In this document: positions 17,249 to 27,064 of the stretch, one piece after another
Layout of the letters: each line of letters begins with the position of its first letter
Numbering within the stretch: position 1 is the stretch's first letter
Source of the DNA: Asaia bogorensis
GTDB taxonomy: Bacteria > Pseudomonadota > Alphaproteobacteria > Acetobacterales > Acetobacteraceae
Assembly: GCF_900465345.1 (NCBI RefSeq)
Contig: NZ_UEGO01000038.1
Coordinates: forward strand, 92,145-156,144
DNA length: 64,000 nucleotides
Direction: 5' to 3'
Made by a program: the position numbers and the translations under genes
Notes under the pieces: generated by a model
The model's database searches: none
Told to the model about the DNA's origin: nothing
The model's input: only the letters and a program-made list of their open reading frames with translations

Positions 17249-20224
17249 ATGACACAGATCACCAATATTCTCGCTGCGATCGGACCAGGTGACGAACCTC
17301 GTGCCAGTGTCCCGCTCTGGGCGGTGTTCGATCCGGGGTGGTATCGTGAACGCTATCGAGAGGCTGTCATCGGCATGACCGGCAGTTTGCCGGATGATCG
17401 GGGACTCTATGAGTTCTGGCTGCGTGACGGGGCACGTTATGCGCACTCACCCAACCGTTATTTCGATGAGATATGGTATCGTAGGGCCCATCTCGATGTG
17501 GAAAACGGGATCAGGATGGGTGTGTTCGATTCCGGATTTCAGCATTATTGCGAGACTGGTCATCGTGGCCGCTCCTGCCACTGGCTGTTTTCCGAGAGTA
17601 ACTATTTTGGACTGAACCCCGATCTGACCCCCGCTCTCGTGCGGCAGATGGGCTATGCCAACGGGTACGACCATTACCTGTCAATCGGGCAGCAGGAGCG
17701 TCGCGTCAGCTCGGCGTTCTTCGTGCCTGACGTTTTGCGCACCGAGATTTTTCAGAGACGTCTGCCCCATGACCTCGGGGAAGGAGAGTTCTCCCGGGTC
17801 TTGCTGGGTCCTGATGTCACAGCCCTGCGTACCTCCTGGTATTTCGATCCGGTATGGTACCTGGAACAATATCCCGCAGTGAGCACACTGATTGCACAGA
17901 AGGAATATGCTTCTGCGCTGCATCACTATCTGTCGAACGAGGATCCTACGGCTTTCTGCCCGAATCCCTATTTCGATGAGGCCTTTTATCTCACGCGTTA
18001 TGACGATGTGAATGAGCAGGTGCGGGCCCGCGCCTTGCGCAACGGCTACGAGCATTTCGTGCATCATGGCGTTTTTGAGGGACGCAGCCCGTGCGAGACG
18101 ATCTCCCTTCCTCCCCTTTGCCGTGACGGCGACATGCCGGGCTGGCGGGATATTTGCGACAATGCTTTCGTGCAGATCGTAAAGCAGGCAGGCGAGACCG
18201 GTGAGAGTGAGCCATTCGAACTGCCTTCGTTGCGTGCGTTGGCTGCGTTGCAGGCAATGCGCGGTGAGACGCTTATGCCGCTTGTTTCCCGTACACCGCT
18301 TGATTTTCGCTATGTGGGTCCGCCGCGCCTGAGCGTCATTATCAACGCGCCTGATACGTTTCTTGATCTGGTGCAAACGCTCGCGTCACTTCATTCGGCC
18401 AATTGTGGTTCGATGCAGGTCATTCTGCTCAGTGGTCATGCGCGTGACGAAACAGCCAATATCAACCGCTATGCTTACGGTGTCGAAGTAATCGCGTCGG
18501 GGAAGCTCAACCTGCAGGGTGGCTGGCTCAGGGCCGGCTTGGCGATAGCTGCCCCGAAGGTGCTTCTGATTGATTCTGGAACCACGCTGTTCGCGGGTGC
18601 ACTTGAGGCTGCAATGATGCGGCTTGAACAGACAGACGTTATTGCGGTTGCTCCCCAGGTTCTGGGGCTTGATCTGCGTGTGGTCGAGGCCGGGCTCTCA
18701 GTCACCAGGGATGGCCACTGCATTGCATATGGCGAGGGGGCAGAGGCATTCTCGCCAGGCGTTGACTTCGTTCGTCCGTGCGATGGTGCAGGGGGCGGAG
18801 CTCTTCTGTGCCGGTCGGACGCTCTGCGGGCTGTTCCCGTACCTGATGACGCCCTCGTCAAGCTTCGTATCGCGACACACATATGGGCGGCACTGTCTCT
18901 TTCCCTGCGCCAGACCCTGCGTACAGGCCAGATCAGATACGACCCGGATTTTCTGATCAGTGTTGCCCCGCGTGAGCCGGCAGGTACCACGTTGGCCGCG
19001 CAGGAAACCCTTGTGCTGCGCCGTCACTTCGCCGAAGTGCTGCGCGGAAATCTGCCCCATCGGCCCGCGGATCCCGGCGTGTTGCACAAGCCAGCTCGCT
19101 GGGGGCAGCGTATTCTTGTCATCAAGCGTGCAATTCCCGCGGAGCAGTTCGCGCAGCGGGCACGCCTGCATTCCCTGTGCAGAAACCTGGTGGCGTATCG
19201 CCAGCAGGTGACAGTTTTCGCACTGGACGAGCACAGCCTGCGTACTGACAGGGGCAGAGCCATGCTGCCGGACGAGGTTGAATATCTGCGTGGCGGGGTG
19301 GACGAACTCGGACAGTTGTTCGAGCAGCGTCCTCGCGGTTTTGACAGGATCTGGATCATGGGGGGGCATACGCTCAACATGATATTCGATCTCTGCAACG
19401 AGAAGGCGGCATTGCTGCCAGAAGAGGGGCTTATTCTCGACCTTCGTTGGCTTGAAGCGGTTGAAGCCCGGTGCGATGCCCGCAAGGTGCAGGCTGTGCC
19501 CGAGGCGAATGATAGCGATGGGTGCATTGATCTGTTTGCTATCGAAGCAGGCAATGCCTGGTTCTGCCAGGATATCGTCGTGGCCGATGCGATCCAGGCC
19601 GGGATACTGGGTGAGGTGGGTGTTACCGGTGTGACAATCCTGGGTGATGACCTGCCGTCACAGGAAAGCCCGGATTTCGACCGCAGGCATGATCTTCTTT
19701 TTGCTGCGCAGCCCGCGCTGGTTGCAGGCTACAGTGCGGCTTTTCTCAAATGGTTCGTGCGCAGTGTGATGACGCGTCTCAACGGACGTTTGTCGGAGCC
19801 GGTCCGGCTCATTCTGGCCTGCGAAACAACGCAGTCCTACGAGCTTGCCATGATCACGCACCATCAGAATGTTGCACCGCTTCTGGCTGGCCAGTCTGAT
19901 TTTCAGGATCTTGCGGCTCAATGTCGCCTCATAGTTGCCCCCGACATCTGCGAGGGGCAGGTTGCATACGAGCGTATGAGCGCAGGGGCTTGTGGGCTAC
20001 CCGCCGTCACCGGGGGAAATCAGCCGCTTGCCGGGGCGCAAATTGCCGCGCTCGACCCTGATGCATTTGCAGAGGCGATTGTCACCCTTTATCAGGATCG
20101 GAAGACATGGCAGCGTCTGTCTGATGAGGCGAGGCAGCAGGCACGAGTGATGACGACCGTCTATCGCGAGACGCTTGCCTCCTTGTTGCGACAGAGCTTG
20201 GTAAAGGAAGAGATGCGTGACTGA
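17249..20224 (+). CDS. Large glycosyltransferase-like protein with N-terminal FDPxWY repeats
   Basis: The 991-residue protein has three parts. Residues about 20-290 contain roughly five copies of a repeat with the pattern F(D)xxWYxxxYxDV then HYxxxGxxEGRxP, for example TSWYFDPVWYLEQYPAV and NPYFDEAFYLTRYDDV. Such repeats occur in cell-surface glycosyltransferases of Acetobacteraceae. Residues about 355-590 resemble a GT2 fold (RLSVIINAPDTFLDLVQTL), but the metal-binding DxD is replaced by LLIDSGTTL. Residues about 630-980 resemble a GT4-like domain ending with QVAYERMSAGACGLPAV. A role in extracellular or surface polysaccharide is inferred. No signal peptide is visible. Its end overlaps the M20 gene by 8 bases. 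Confidence 0.7.
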   Translation: MTQITNILAAIGPGDEPRASVPLWAVFDPGWYRERYREAVIGMTGSLPDDRGLYEFWLRDGARYAHSPNRYFDEIWYRRAHLDVENGIRMGVFDSGFQHYCETGHRGRSCHWLFSESNYFGLNPDLTPALVRQMGYANGYDHYLSIGQQERRVSSAFFVPDVLRTEIFQRRLPHDLGEGEFSRVLLGPDVTALRTSWYFDPVWYLEQYPAVSTLIAQKEYASALHHYLSNEDPTAFCPNPYFDEAFYLTRYDDVNEQVRARALRNGYEHFVHHGVFEGRSPCETISLPPLCRDGDMPGWRDICDNAFVQIVKQAGETGESEPFELPSLRALAALQAMRGETLMPLVSRTPLDFRYVGPPRLSVIINAPDTFLDLVQTLASLHSANCGSMQVILLSGHARDETANINRYAYGVEVIASGKLNLQGGWLRAGLAIAAPKVLLIDSGTTLFAGALEAAMMRLEQTDVIAVAPQVLGLDLRVVEAGLSVTRDGHCIAYGEGAEAFSPGVDFVRPCDGAGGGALLCRSDALRAVPVPDDALVKLRIATHIWAALSLSLRQTLRTGQIRYDPDFLISVAPREPAGTTLAAQETLVLRRHFAEVLRGNLPHRPADPGVLHKPARWGQRILVIKRAIPAEQFAQRARLHSLCRNLVAYRQQVTVFALDEHSLRTDRGRAMLPDEVEYLRGGVDELGQLFEQRPRGFDRIWIMGGHTLNMIFDLCNEKAALLPEEGLILDLRWLEAVEARCDARKVQAVPEANDSDGCIDLFAIEAGNAWFCQDIVVADAIQAGILGEVGVTGVTILGDDLPSQESPDFDRRHDLLFAAQPALVAGYSAAFLKWFVRSVMTRLNGRLSEPVRLILACETTQSYELAMITHHQNVAPLLAGQSDFQDLAAQCRLIVAPDICEGQVAYERMSAGACGLPAVTGGNQPLAGAQIAALDPDAFAEAIVTLYQDRKTWQRLSDEARQQARVMTTVYRETLASLLRQSLVKEEMRD

Positions 20225-21608
20225 CAGCACGGCAGCGGTATTGCAGCAGGTCGACCGGGATCTGGAAAAAAGTCTGGATCGTCTTTTTGCCTTCCTGCGC
20301 ATACCGAGTGTTTCGGCCCAGCCGAAACATGCTGCCGATTGCAGGGCCGCCGCCGAATGGCTGCGTGAGGAGCTCTCAGCCCTCGGGTTCGATGCCAGCG
20401 TGCGTGAAACAGCCGGGCACCCGATGGTTGTGGGTCATGAGCAGACAGCGTCATCCGGCCCGCATGTGCTGTTTTATGGCCATTATGACGTTCAGCCCAC
20501 GGACCCGCTCAATCTGTGGAAGAGTGATCCCTTTGACCCCGCCATTGTGACAGAGGCCGATGGCCGCAAGATCATCGTGGCGCGTGGTGCATCCGACGAT
20601 AAGGGACAGCTGCTCACCTTCATCGAAGCCTGCCGTGCCTGGAGAGCGATCAAGGGCGATCTGCCGTTGAAGATCTCGATCCTGATCGAGGGTGAGGAAG
20701 AAAGCGGCGGAGCCAATCTGATGCCGTTCCTCAAGGCCAATGCCGCAGAGCTCAAGGCCGATGTGGCGCTGATTTGCGACACCGGCATGCCCGATCGGCG
20801 CACACCGGCGATCACGACGGGGCTGCGTGGGCTGGTTGGTGAGGAAGTGGTGATCGACTGCGCCACGCATGACCTTCATTCAGGCATGTTCGGCAATGCA
20901 GCGCGCAATCCCATCGAACTGCTCTGCAAGGCACTTGGCAGTGTGCGTGACGACAAGGGCCGTGTGACGCTTCCCGGGTTCTATGATGGGGTGGTTGCGC
21001 CGTCCGACACGGTTCGCGCGCAGTGGCGAGCCATTTTCCCGGATGACGCGGCGACACTTGGCCCGGTGGGGCTGTCGAGCGCTGCCGGTGAGGATGGCTT
21101 TACGGCCATCGAGCAGATCTGGGCCCGGCCAAGCTATGAGATCAACGGCATTTCGGGCGGGTATGAGGGTGATGGTTTCAAGACCGTGCTCCCGGCTCGT
21201 GCCATGGCGAAGGTTTCGTTCCGTCTGGTACCGGGGCAGAACCCGGAGCGCGTCCGTGAGGCGTTCCGCGCCCATGTCCGATCCGTCCTGCCGGTAGATG
21301 CCAAGGTCAGCTTTGCCGAGCATGGTGCATCGAGCGGCTTTGCCGTGCCGGAAGAGGGGCCATTTCTGAAAACTGCCCTGGCCGCGCTGGGCGAGGAATG
21401 GGGTGTTCCTGCCGTATCGATCGGCTGCGGTGGATCGATCCCTGTTGTTGCCGAGGTCAAGGAAGCGCTCGACATGGACTCGCTCCTTGTCGGGTTTGCC
21501 CAGGATGACGATCGTATCCACTCGCCCAACGAGCAATATGGTGTCGAATCCTTCCATAAGGGAATTCGCTCCTGGGTTCGTATTCTGGATGCCTTTTCCA
21601 CCAAGTGA
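20217..21608 (+). CDS. M20-family metallodipeptidase (carnosinase-like)
   Basis: A 463-residue cytosolic zinc aminoacylase/dipeptidase of the M20A/C type. Metal ligands and catalytic residues are all visible: YGHYDVQP (His and Asp, about 83-90), GASDDKGQ (bridging Asp, about 125), EGEEESGG (catalytic Glu pair, about 160), CDTGMPD (about 187) and [10 protein letters not shown] (last His, near 440). Its dimerisation domain is the segment about 200-380. It starts with GTG at 20217, inside the end of the preceding gene, with AAGGAAGAG upstream, so the two are coupled. The substrate, probably a dipeptide, is not determined. Confidence 0.9.
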   Translation: MTDSTAAVLQQVDRDLEKSLDRLFAFLRIPSVSAQPKHAADCRAAAEWLREELSALGFDASVRETAGHPMVVGHEQTASSGPHVLFYGHYDVQPTDPLNLWKSDPFDPAIVTEADGRKIIVARGASDDKGQLLTFIEACRAWRAIKGDLPLKISILIEGEEESGGANLMPFLKANAAELKADVALICDTGMPDRRTPAITTGLRGLVGEEVVIDCATHDLHSGMFGNAARNPIELLCKALGSVRDDKGRVTLPGFYDGVVAPSDTVRAQWRAIFPDDAATLGPVGLSSAAGEDGFTAIEQIWARPSYEINGISGGYEGDGFKTVLPARAMAKVSFRLVPGQNPERVREAFRAHVRSVLPVDAKVSFAEHGASSGFAVPEEGPFLKTALAALGEEWGVPAVSIGCGGSIPVVAEVKEALDMDSLLVGFAQDDDRIHSPNEQYGVESFHKGIRSWVRILDAFSTK

Positions 21609-21622
21609 CCCTTGAGGGGGGC

Positions 21623-22609
21623 ATGATGCTGCCTGCACTCACGATGGGCGATCCTGCCGGGATCGGCCCTGAATTGACCGTCAAGGCCTGGGAGCAGCTT
21701 AGGACACAAGGCGAGGGGTTCCTGTGGATTGGTGATCCGGCTCTGATCGAGGGGATTCCCACGCAGATCGTGGACGAACCTGAGCAGGCAGAGGCGGTAT
21801 TCCCCCATGCCCTGCCTGTTCTGCCCGTGTATCTTCCCGGCCCTGTCGTTCCGGGTCGGCCAGATTCCGCAATGGCAGGTCAGGTGATCGCCTCGATCGA
21901 GCGCGCTACCCGGCTGGCGCTTGAGGGGCGCGTTAGCGCCGTCGTGACCAATCCGATCAGCAAGGTGGTGCTGAAAGCTGCCGGTTTCGGCTTTCCGGGT
22001 CATACCGAATTCCTGGCCTCGCTTTGCGGCGTGCCGGGTAAGGAAATCATGATGCTGGCCTCGCCACAGCTGCGTGTGGTGCCGGTCACGGTGCATGTCA
22101 GCCTGCGCGAGGCGCTGGACAGTCTGACGACGGATAAAATCGTGCAGGTTGGCAAGGCACTTGCTCAGGCTTTGCGCCGTGACTTCGGGTTTGAGGCGCC
22201 ACGTATTGCCGTGGCTGGCCTGAACCCTCATGCGGGTGAGGGCGGGGTGATGGGCCTGGAAGAACAGGTCATGATCGAGCCGGCCATCAGGATTCTGCGC
22301 GAAGCTGGCATTGATGCCAGCGGTCCGTATCCGCCCGATACGCTTTTCATGGATCTTGCACGGCCACTCTATGACGCGGCGCTGTGCATGTATCACGATC
22401 AGGCGCTGATACCGCTCAAGACGCTCGACATGGCCAGCGGTGTGAATGTGACACTGGGTCTGCCCATTGTCAGGACATCGCCCGACCACGGGACAGCCTT
22501 TGCGATTGCAGGCAAAAACAGGGCCGATCCGACGAGCCTGCTTTCAGCCTTGCGTCTTGCGCGTGATCTTGGCGCGAGATGTGCCTCAGGCAAGGAAAAA
22601 AGACCATGA
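21623..22609 (+). CDS. pdxA: 4-hydroxythreonine-4-phosphate dehydrogenase
   Basis: PdxA oxidises 4-phosphohydroxy-L-threonine in de novo pyridoxal 5'-phosphate synthesis, producing the substrate for PdxJ. The 328-residue protein begins [19 protein letters not shown]. It has the metal-ligand histidines in [13 protein letters not shown] (about 130), [11 protein letters not shown] (about 155) and [12 protein letters not shown] (about 258), plus [13 protein letters not shown] (about 203). The start may be either ATG at 21623 or 21626; GAGGGGGG stands immediately upstream. The stop overlaps the pdxJ start as ATGA. Confidence 0.95.
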   Translation: MMLPALTMGDPAGIGPELTVKAWEQLRTQGEGFLWIGDPALIEGIPTQIVDEPEQAEAVFPHALPVLPVYLPGPVVPGRPDSAMAGQVIASIERATRLALEGRVSAVVTNPISKVVLKAAGFGFPGHTEFLASLCGVPGKEIMMLASPQLRVVPVTVHVSLREALDSLTTDKIVQVGKALAQALRRDFGFEAPRIAVAGLNPHAGEGGVMGLEEQVMIEPAIRILREAGIDASGPYPPDTLFMDLARPLYDAALCMYHDQALIPLKTLDMASGVNVTLGLPIVRTSPDHGTAFAIAGKNRADPTSLLSALRLARDLGARCASGKEKRP

Positions 22610-23337
22610 TCCGACTTGGCGTGAATATCGATCACGTGGCGACCGTCCGTAATGCCCGGGGTGGCACGCATCCTGATCCGGTCGGGGCAGCCCTGCTGGC
22701 AGCCATGCATGGCGCTGACGGCATTACGGCGCATCTCCGCGAGGACCGGCGCCACATACGTGATGAAGACATGCAGAGGCTGCGTCGTGAACTGACCGTG
22801 CCGCTCAATTTCGAAATGGGCGCGACGGAAGAAATGGTTGGTATGGCCTGCGCCTTGCGCCCTCATGCCTGTTGTCTTGTGCCCGAGCGACGCGAGGAAG
22901 TGACGACCGAAGGCGGCCTCGACGTGGCAGGTCAGATGAATGACTTACGCGGCAAGGTGGCGCGGCTGAGAGACGCCGGTATCCGTGTTTCGCTCTTCGT
23001 GGACCCTGACCCTGTCCAGATCGAGGCTGCGGCCGCAATTGGTGGACAGGTGGTGGAATTGCACACCGGCGCTTATGCCCATGACGACGGCGAGGCAGAG
23101 TTCCGGAGGCTTTTTGAAGGTGCGCAGGCCGCCACTGCGAGCGGGCTGGAGCTTCATGCCGGTCATGGGCTCACTTACGCCAATGTGGGACGAGTGGCGG
23201 GTCTGCCCGGGCTGAAAGAGCTCAACATCGGACATTTCCTGATTGGCGAGGCAATCTTCAGCGGCTTGCCCGCCGCGATTGCCCGCATGAAGCAGGAAAT
23301 CGCAACCGGTGCGCTGTTCAGGGCCGTGGTACGATAA
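22606..23337 (+). CDS. pdxJ: Pyridoxine 5'-phosphate synthase
   Basis: PdxJ condenses 3-amino-2-oxopropyl phosphate with deoxyxylulose 5-phosphate to form pyridoxine 5'-phosphate. The 243-residue TIM-barrel protein shows [17 protein letters not shown] at the N-terminus, [13 protein letters not shown] (about 44-56), [27 protein letters not shown] (about 95-110) and [11 protein letters not shown] (about 185). All of these are standard. The ATG at 22606 overlaps the pdxA stop, giving a translationally coupled pdxA-pdxJ pair. Its last 20 bases overlap the end of the convergent lipoprotein gene. Confidence 0.96.
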   Translation: MIRLGVNIDHVATVRNARGGTHPDPVGAALLAAMHGADGITAHLREDRRHIRDEDMQRLRRELTVPLNFEMGATEEMVGMACALRPHACCLVPERREEVTTEGGLDVAGQMNDLRGKVARLRDAGIRVSLFVDPDPVQIEAAAAIGGQVVELHTGAYAHDDGEAEFRRLFEGAQAATASGLELHAGHGLTYANVGRVAGLPGLKELNIGHFLIGEAIFSGLPAAIARMKQEIATGALFRAVVR

Positions 23338-23908
23338 CCGGCTTCGATTTGTCGGTATAGTTCGGCACGGTCTCGCCGGACTGCTTGTTGTAGGTCGCGG
23401 TCGTGCTCTGATTGGGCGCTGCAGGCGAATGGAACGCGGAGACAGGTCCAAACGGACCCCCGCTGACCTTGCGCATGCTGGCCTCGGGTTGTCTGGCGCA
23501 CCCACGGGTAATGATCGAGCAGATACCGTCGGAGCCGATGATCTCGTCATCATCACCAGCATAATGGACCTCGGAGACCCGGTCATGGTCGAGGCGTATG
23601 ATCGCCTTGCACGTCGTGCCAGCCCCGCCTAGCGTAACCTGCGTCATGTTCAAGAGCTGTTGAACCGGGATGATGGTTGAATCGCTTGCCGTGGGCAAAT
23701 TCATGGTCGCAGTATACTGGTAGATCTGCGTGGTGTCGTTCAGGGTCTTGGTTGATGCCGGAATGCCCGCACAGGCCTGAAGATCGTTCGATGTCATGCC
23801 GATCATGGCAAGCTGTGCCCTGTGGGCTTCGCGTGAGTCGAAATAGCCGCAGCCAGTGAGGCCCACGAGCGGTAGAACGCCGAGGGCGAGACGCAGGGTG
23901 GAAGTCAA
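23318..23908 (-). CDS. Small lipoprotein with a BamE/SmpA-like N-terminal part
   Basis: The 196-residue product has a signal peptide ending in LTGC (Cys about residue 20). It continues with the phrase [18 protein letters not shown], then IYQYTATM. The pattern of a short helix, G-(M)-T/S, an Asp-Leu pair and a Gly-x-Pro resembles the BamE/SmpA fold, and the lipoprotein at 63743 has a closely similar phrase. Four further Cys occur in the middle. The C-terminal third is disordered, rich in Pro, Ser, Thr and Lys. Outer-membrane or periplasmic location is inferred and the function is unknown. It converges on pdxJ and overlaps it by 20 bases. Confidence 0.7.
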   Translation of the reverse strand: MTSTLRLALGVLPLVGLTGCGYFDSREAHRAQLAMIGMTSNDLQACAGIPASTKTLNDTTQIYQYTATMNLPTASDSTIIPVQQLLNMTQVTLGGAGTTCKAIIRLDHDRVSEVHYAGDDDEIIGSDGICSIITRGCARQPEASMRKVSGGPFGPVSAFHSPAAPNQSTTATYNKQSGETVPNYTDKSKPVIVPRP

Positions 23909-24012
23909 AGATTTTCCTCGATGCGAAAAGGGAGCAGGGAACCCATGAGGGTTTCGTTATGACAACAGAACTTGAGGGAAGAAGTTCTGTGTGCCTGCTC
24001 AAGCCATGCGTT

Positions 24013-24498
24013 TCAATGCCTGGAATGTAACCTTAACGCATTTAAACAAGACTCGCGTTGCAAGGCATAAACGATGTCATGAGTCGCGGTAACCATGGGT
24101 GCAACCTGATGCTTCCAACGTGCCTCACCACCCCCGCATATGGCGTGCCCCGAATAAGGGCTGTGAGACACCGGTGATAGCACAGCAAGTCCGGAAAGAG
24201 CGTCATTCTGCAATCTTGCCCGTAGGGCATGCTGCATGGCGGATCGCTCGAACCGGGGTGTGTAATCAAGAAGCGCGCGCAGCGTCGCCGAGCTCAGCGC
24301 TGGATCATTCGTCGCGACATTCTGTTCCACCTTGGCCCAGTCGTGATTGAGCGTGAGCGACCACGCCGCAGCACGGGGGCCGTCACTGGAAATCTGCCGT
24401 GACAGCGCTGATCCGAAATGAGGCGGCACGCCGGCAGCGAGGCTCGACCCGGCCGGAGCAAACACGAGAAGCGCAAAGGCAAAGAGGATGCGACGCAT
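24013..24498 (-). CDS. Small secreted hypothetical protein
   Basis: A 161-residue protein with a clear signal peptide (RRILFAFALLVFAPAGSSLAA), so it is likely periplasmic. The mature part has short helical segments, including DPALSSATLRALLDYTPRFE. Its two Cys are near the C-terminus (HAICGGGEARW and ESCLNALRL, about 120 and 150) and could form a disulfide. I recognise no family. It lies 104 bases upstream of the preceding lipoprotein gene on the same strand, so the two may be transcribed together. Confidence 0.6.
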   Translation of the reverse strand: MRRILFAFALLVFAPAGSSLAAGVPPHFGSALSRQISSDGPRAAAWSLTLNHDWAKVEQNVATNDPALSSATLRALLDYTPRFERSAMQHALRARLQNDALSGLAVLSPVSHSPYSGHAICGGGEARWKHQVAPMVTATHDIVYALQRESCLNALRLHSRH

Positions 24499-24669
24499 GG
24501 TTCTCCCTGTCTTGGAAATCCCAGATCAATGACGAAGGCGTGAAGCGTGCCGATGAATCATGGCAGCATCGTGGCCCAATCCGTAACTTTGGATAGACGT
24601 TAAAGGTGGTTTCACAGGGGGGCGGGATGTTCTACAGATCGCACAACCTGCCAAATTCCAGGAGTTATC

Positions 24670-24894
24670 ATGGCTGCTATTTCTGCTTCGGAGCTGTCCC
24701 GTCTGCAAACGACCCTGCGTCGTCTGCTCGGTTCCCAGCAACTGACGATCAATGCCCCGGCACGCGCTGGCCATACGGTTGAGCTGGCCGTCAATGGCGA
24801 GGTGATCGGCACCGTGCACCGGGATGATGACGAAGGCGAGGTCTCCTATGCCATTCACATCACCGTCCTTGAGGAAGATCTCCCTCCGGCCTGA
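24670..24894 (+). CDS. DUF3126-family small protein
   Basis: This 74-residue cytosolic protein matches the short DUF3126 family of Alphaproteobacteria. It has an N-terminal helix (SELSRLQTTLRRLLGSQ), a beta segment with AGHTVELAVNGEVIGTVHRD, and the conserved DDDEGEVSYAIHITVLEEDL ending. No function is known for the family. The ATG at 24670 follows a short AGGAG (CCAGGAGTTATC). The gene is monocistronic and is followed by a long inverted repeat at 24920-24954. Confidence 0.85.
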   Translation: MAAISASELSRLQTTLRRLLGSQQLTINAPARAGHTVELAVNGEVIGTVHRDDDEGEVSYAIHITVLEEDLPPA

Positions 24895-24919
24895 CGGAAG
24901 ACGTTGCGCCGGGCATCTA

Positions 24920-24954
24920 CCTGTCTTTCTGCAAGATTACGCATGAAAGACAGG
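24920..24954. repeat. 10-bp perfect inverted repeat after the DUF3126 gene
   Basis: CCTGTCTTTC (24920-24929) and GAAAGACAGG (24945-24954) form a perfect 10-base-pair stem with a 15-base loop, 25 bases after the stop codon. There is no T-tract on either strand. It could be a factor-dependent terminator, an mRNA 3'-stabilising stem or a protein-binding site. The remaining spacer to 25291 shows no gene and no other notable structure. Confidence 0.5.
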
Positions 24955-25291
24955 CCGGGCACGACCTCTCCTGACATGCAGGCAGACGCGAGGCCACGCC
25001 CCTTCCGAAAGATGCTGGATCACTCCCGGAGCGTATGAGGGCGATGCTCAGAGGGTGGTGACGGCCGACATCTCCCTGCCTCAGTTTGGCCTCTGTCCCC
25101 ATTCACATTATGCACAATGTTGGAATCATCGGGAGCAGGGTTCCCGGCGAGGGCAGCGCCTTCACGATCTGTGTGCATGAGAAACGCGGATTGGGGTAGC
25201 GTATGTGCATCCAGATTACGGAGCCGGGCGCTATGCCGTCATGCGCTTGCGTAGCAATGTACGAGCCTGGAAAATCAAGGATCGTTTGTCC

Positions 25292-26341
25292 ATGGCCGAT
25301 GCAAGGCTGAACTCTGTCGCCGTTATTATTCCTTTCTATAATGGCTCGAAATACATTGATCGGGCGATACAAAGCGTTCTGTCACAGACCATTCCCGCCG
25401 ATGAGTTTCTGATCATCGATGATGGATCAAGCGAGTCGGAGCGCATCGCCCTGGCTGAAATCGCTGCGAAATCCGGTGTCACGGTGCATCGCAAGGAGAA
25501 TGGCGGGCAGGGAAGTGCACGCAATCTGGGCGTATCGCTCACACAGTCGGCCTATATCTGCTTTCTCGATCAGGACGACTTTTTCCTGAAAAACCATATC
25601 GAACTGCTGCTCGAACAGGTCAGGACGAAAGACCCCCATTTTGGCTGGGCCTATGGTGAATTGATGGAGGCCGATGAGGAGGGGCATATTGTCGCCACCT
25701 CGATCGCCGCGCGCTACAGCAAGCACCCCAAGATCTCGATCGAGGATCTGCTTGAGCGTGACATGCATGTCCTGCCTTCAGCCTCGATCATCAGCCGTGC
25801 CGCGTTCGAGGCCGTGGGCGGCTTTGATCCTCAGTTCATGGGTTATGAGGATGACGATCTTTTCCTGCGGATTTTCCGCAAGGGCTATACAAACTACTTC
25901 TTCCCGCAAGCTGTGACCGTCTGGTGCATCAACAAGAACAGCACCTCTTACAGCATCCGCATGAGCCGCAGCCGTATGCGCTATATCAGCAAGCTCTGCG
26001 GGATGTTCGACTCCGATCCTGAGCGACGCAGCGTGTATGTGCGTGATCTGATCTTTCCGCGCTTTTGCAATCTGATCGCCGGAGAGGCTTTCAAGTCGAT
26101 CTATTTTTCGCGCTACGAGCACGAAAAGCGCATGGCGCAGTATAGTGACGAACTGGTGGGGATGCTCGATACCTTCGCATCCCTGGTGGCAGCCAATACG
26201 CGGCTGCGCCTTGAGGACCGTCTCAAGCTGCGGCTCTATCTGCTGTGCCTGAGACAAAGGTCGCGCCGTATGCTGGTCGTGCCCTATACGATTGCCCGTG
26301 TTCTGCGCCGTCTCGGTCTGGGTTTTCGCGCTAGGCGGTGA
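25292..26341 (+). CDS. Family 2 glycosyltransferase
   Basis: A GT-A fold enzyme of about 349 residues. It starts VAVIIPFYNGSKYIDRAIQS and has the nucleotide-binding FLIIDDGSSESER (about 45), GSARNLGVS, and the metal-binding DxD-like LDQDDFFLKNH (about 97). The acceptor-region GYEDDDLFLRIF (about 190) provides the catalytic Glu-Asp. It therefore transfers a sugar from a nucleotide donor, probably in surface-polysaccharide synthesis; donor and acceptor are unknown. I chose the ATG at 25292, 11 bases after AAGGA. In-frame starts at 25241 and 25205 would add 17 or 29 residues of uncertain value. It has no clear operon partner. Confidence 0.85.
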   Translation: MADARLNSVAVIIPFYNGSKYIDRAIQSVLSQTIPADEFLIIDDGSSESERIALAEIAAKSGVTVHRKENGGQGSARNLGVSLTQSAYICFLDQDDFFLKNHIELLLEQVRTKDPHFGWAYGELMEADEEGHIVATSIAARYSKHPKISIEDLLERDMHVLPSASIISRAAFEAVGGFDPQFMGYEDDDLFLRIFRKGYTNYFFPQAVTVWCINKNSTSYSIRMSRSRMRYISKLCGMFDSDPERRSVYVRDLIFPRFCNLIAGEAFKSIYFSRYEHEKRMAQYSDELVGMLDTFASLVAANTRLRLEDRLKLRLYLLCLRQRSRRMLVVPYTIARVLRRLGLGFRARR

Positions 26342-26473
26342 TCCCGCTGACGTATGGGAAGTCGCCATTTTGGGTTTGGTGGCGTGCTGAGCGCGATAAG
26401 ACGGCCACTCGGCGGTGTCAGGCACAGCGCACCCTTACTTGCCGCCGGTAAAACCGCGGCAGCGCAGAGGGCG

Positions 26474-27064
26474 TCAGGCTGCCTTGGGAAGATCCAACTG
26501 GGTGATCTTCCAGTGCCACTGCTCGAATTTCATATGCACAATGGCCGGTTTCTGACCAGGCGTCGTGACGAGTCCGGCTTCAAAGCGCAGAGGCGACACG
26601 AAATGAGCCGAAAGTCTGCTGTAAAGTTCGCTCATGCTCAGGGAAGCCGCAGGCTGGTGTCCTGTGACCATTTGGGAGGCGAAGGTCATGAGCAACTCAG
26701 GCGTCAGACGTGTATCAATCGCATGCGAGACAGCACTGGTGGCGAAGGATGAGCCGAAATCCGGCAGATCGTCAGAAGCTGGCGGTGGTCCGATCAGCGC
26801 ATCGATCGCCTCGGTTTTCAGGCTGGTCGTCAGCGCACTCCAGTCGATATGCTGGGCAAGGGTCGTCGTGTCATGCGTGCGCAGGGCAGAGGAGAGCGAC
26901 CAAAGCGCCAGATAAGGCGAGAGCGCATAGATGCAGACAACGGCAACCATCAGGGCGCCAGCAATATGAGGCAGCTTCCTGCTGGATGGCCATGACAGCC
27001 TGTCCGGGAACGTTGCGAGTTCTACGGGCATTCCTGCCGGGGGCAATCCTGCGGGGTCTCTCAT
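26474..27064 (-). CDS. DUF2939-type membrane-anchored protein
   Basis: A protein of about 196 residues with a polar N-terminus, one transmembrane segment (GALMVAVVCIYALSPYLALW, about 38-58) and a soluble periplasmic C-terminal part. The phrase YALSPYLALWSLSSALRTHD followed by LAQHIDWSALTTSLK is the signature of the DUF2939 family, whose function is unknown. The ATG at 27064 follows GAGAAAAGAA; an upstream TTG is in frame. The gene sits alone between a GT2 gene and the moeB-like gene. Confidence 0.75.
   Translation of the reverse strand: MRDPAGLPPAGMPVELATFPDRLSWPSSRKLPHIAGALMVAVVCIYALSPYLALWSLSSALRTHDTTTLAQHIDWSALTTSLKTEAIDALIGPPPASDDLPDFGSSFATSAVSHAIDTRLTPELLMTFASQMVTGHQPAASLSMSELYSRLSAHFVSPLRFEAGLVTTPGQKPAIVHMKFEQWHWKITQLDLPKAA

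Noticed and set aside
21134..22489. 451-codon minus-strand frame over the M20 and pdxA genes
   Set aside because: It spans two well-supported genes on the other strand and contains no motif.
24895..25291. Longer start for the GT2 gene at 25205
   Set aside because: It would begin with GTG without a good ribosome-binding site and adds 29 residues that are not part of the GT fold; the position 25292 is preferred, with 25241 possible.
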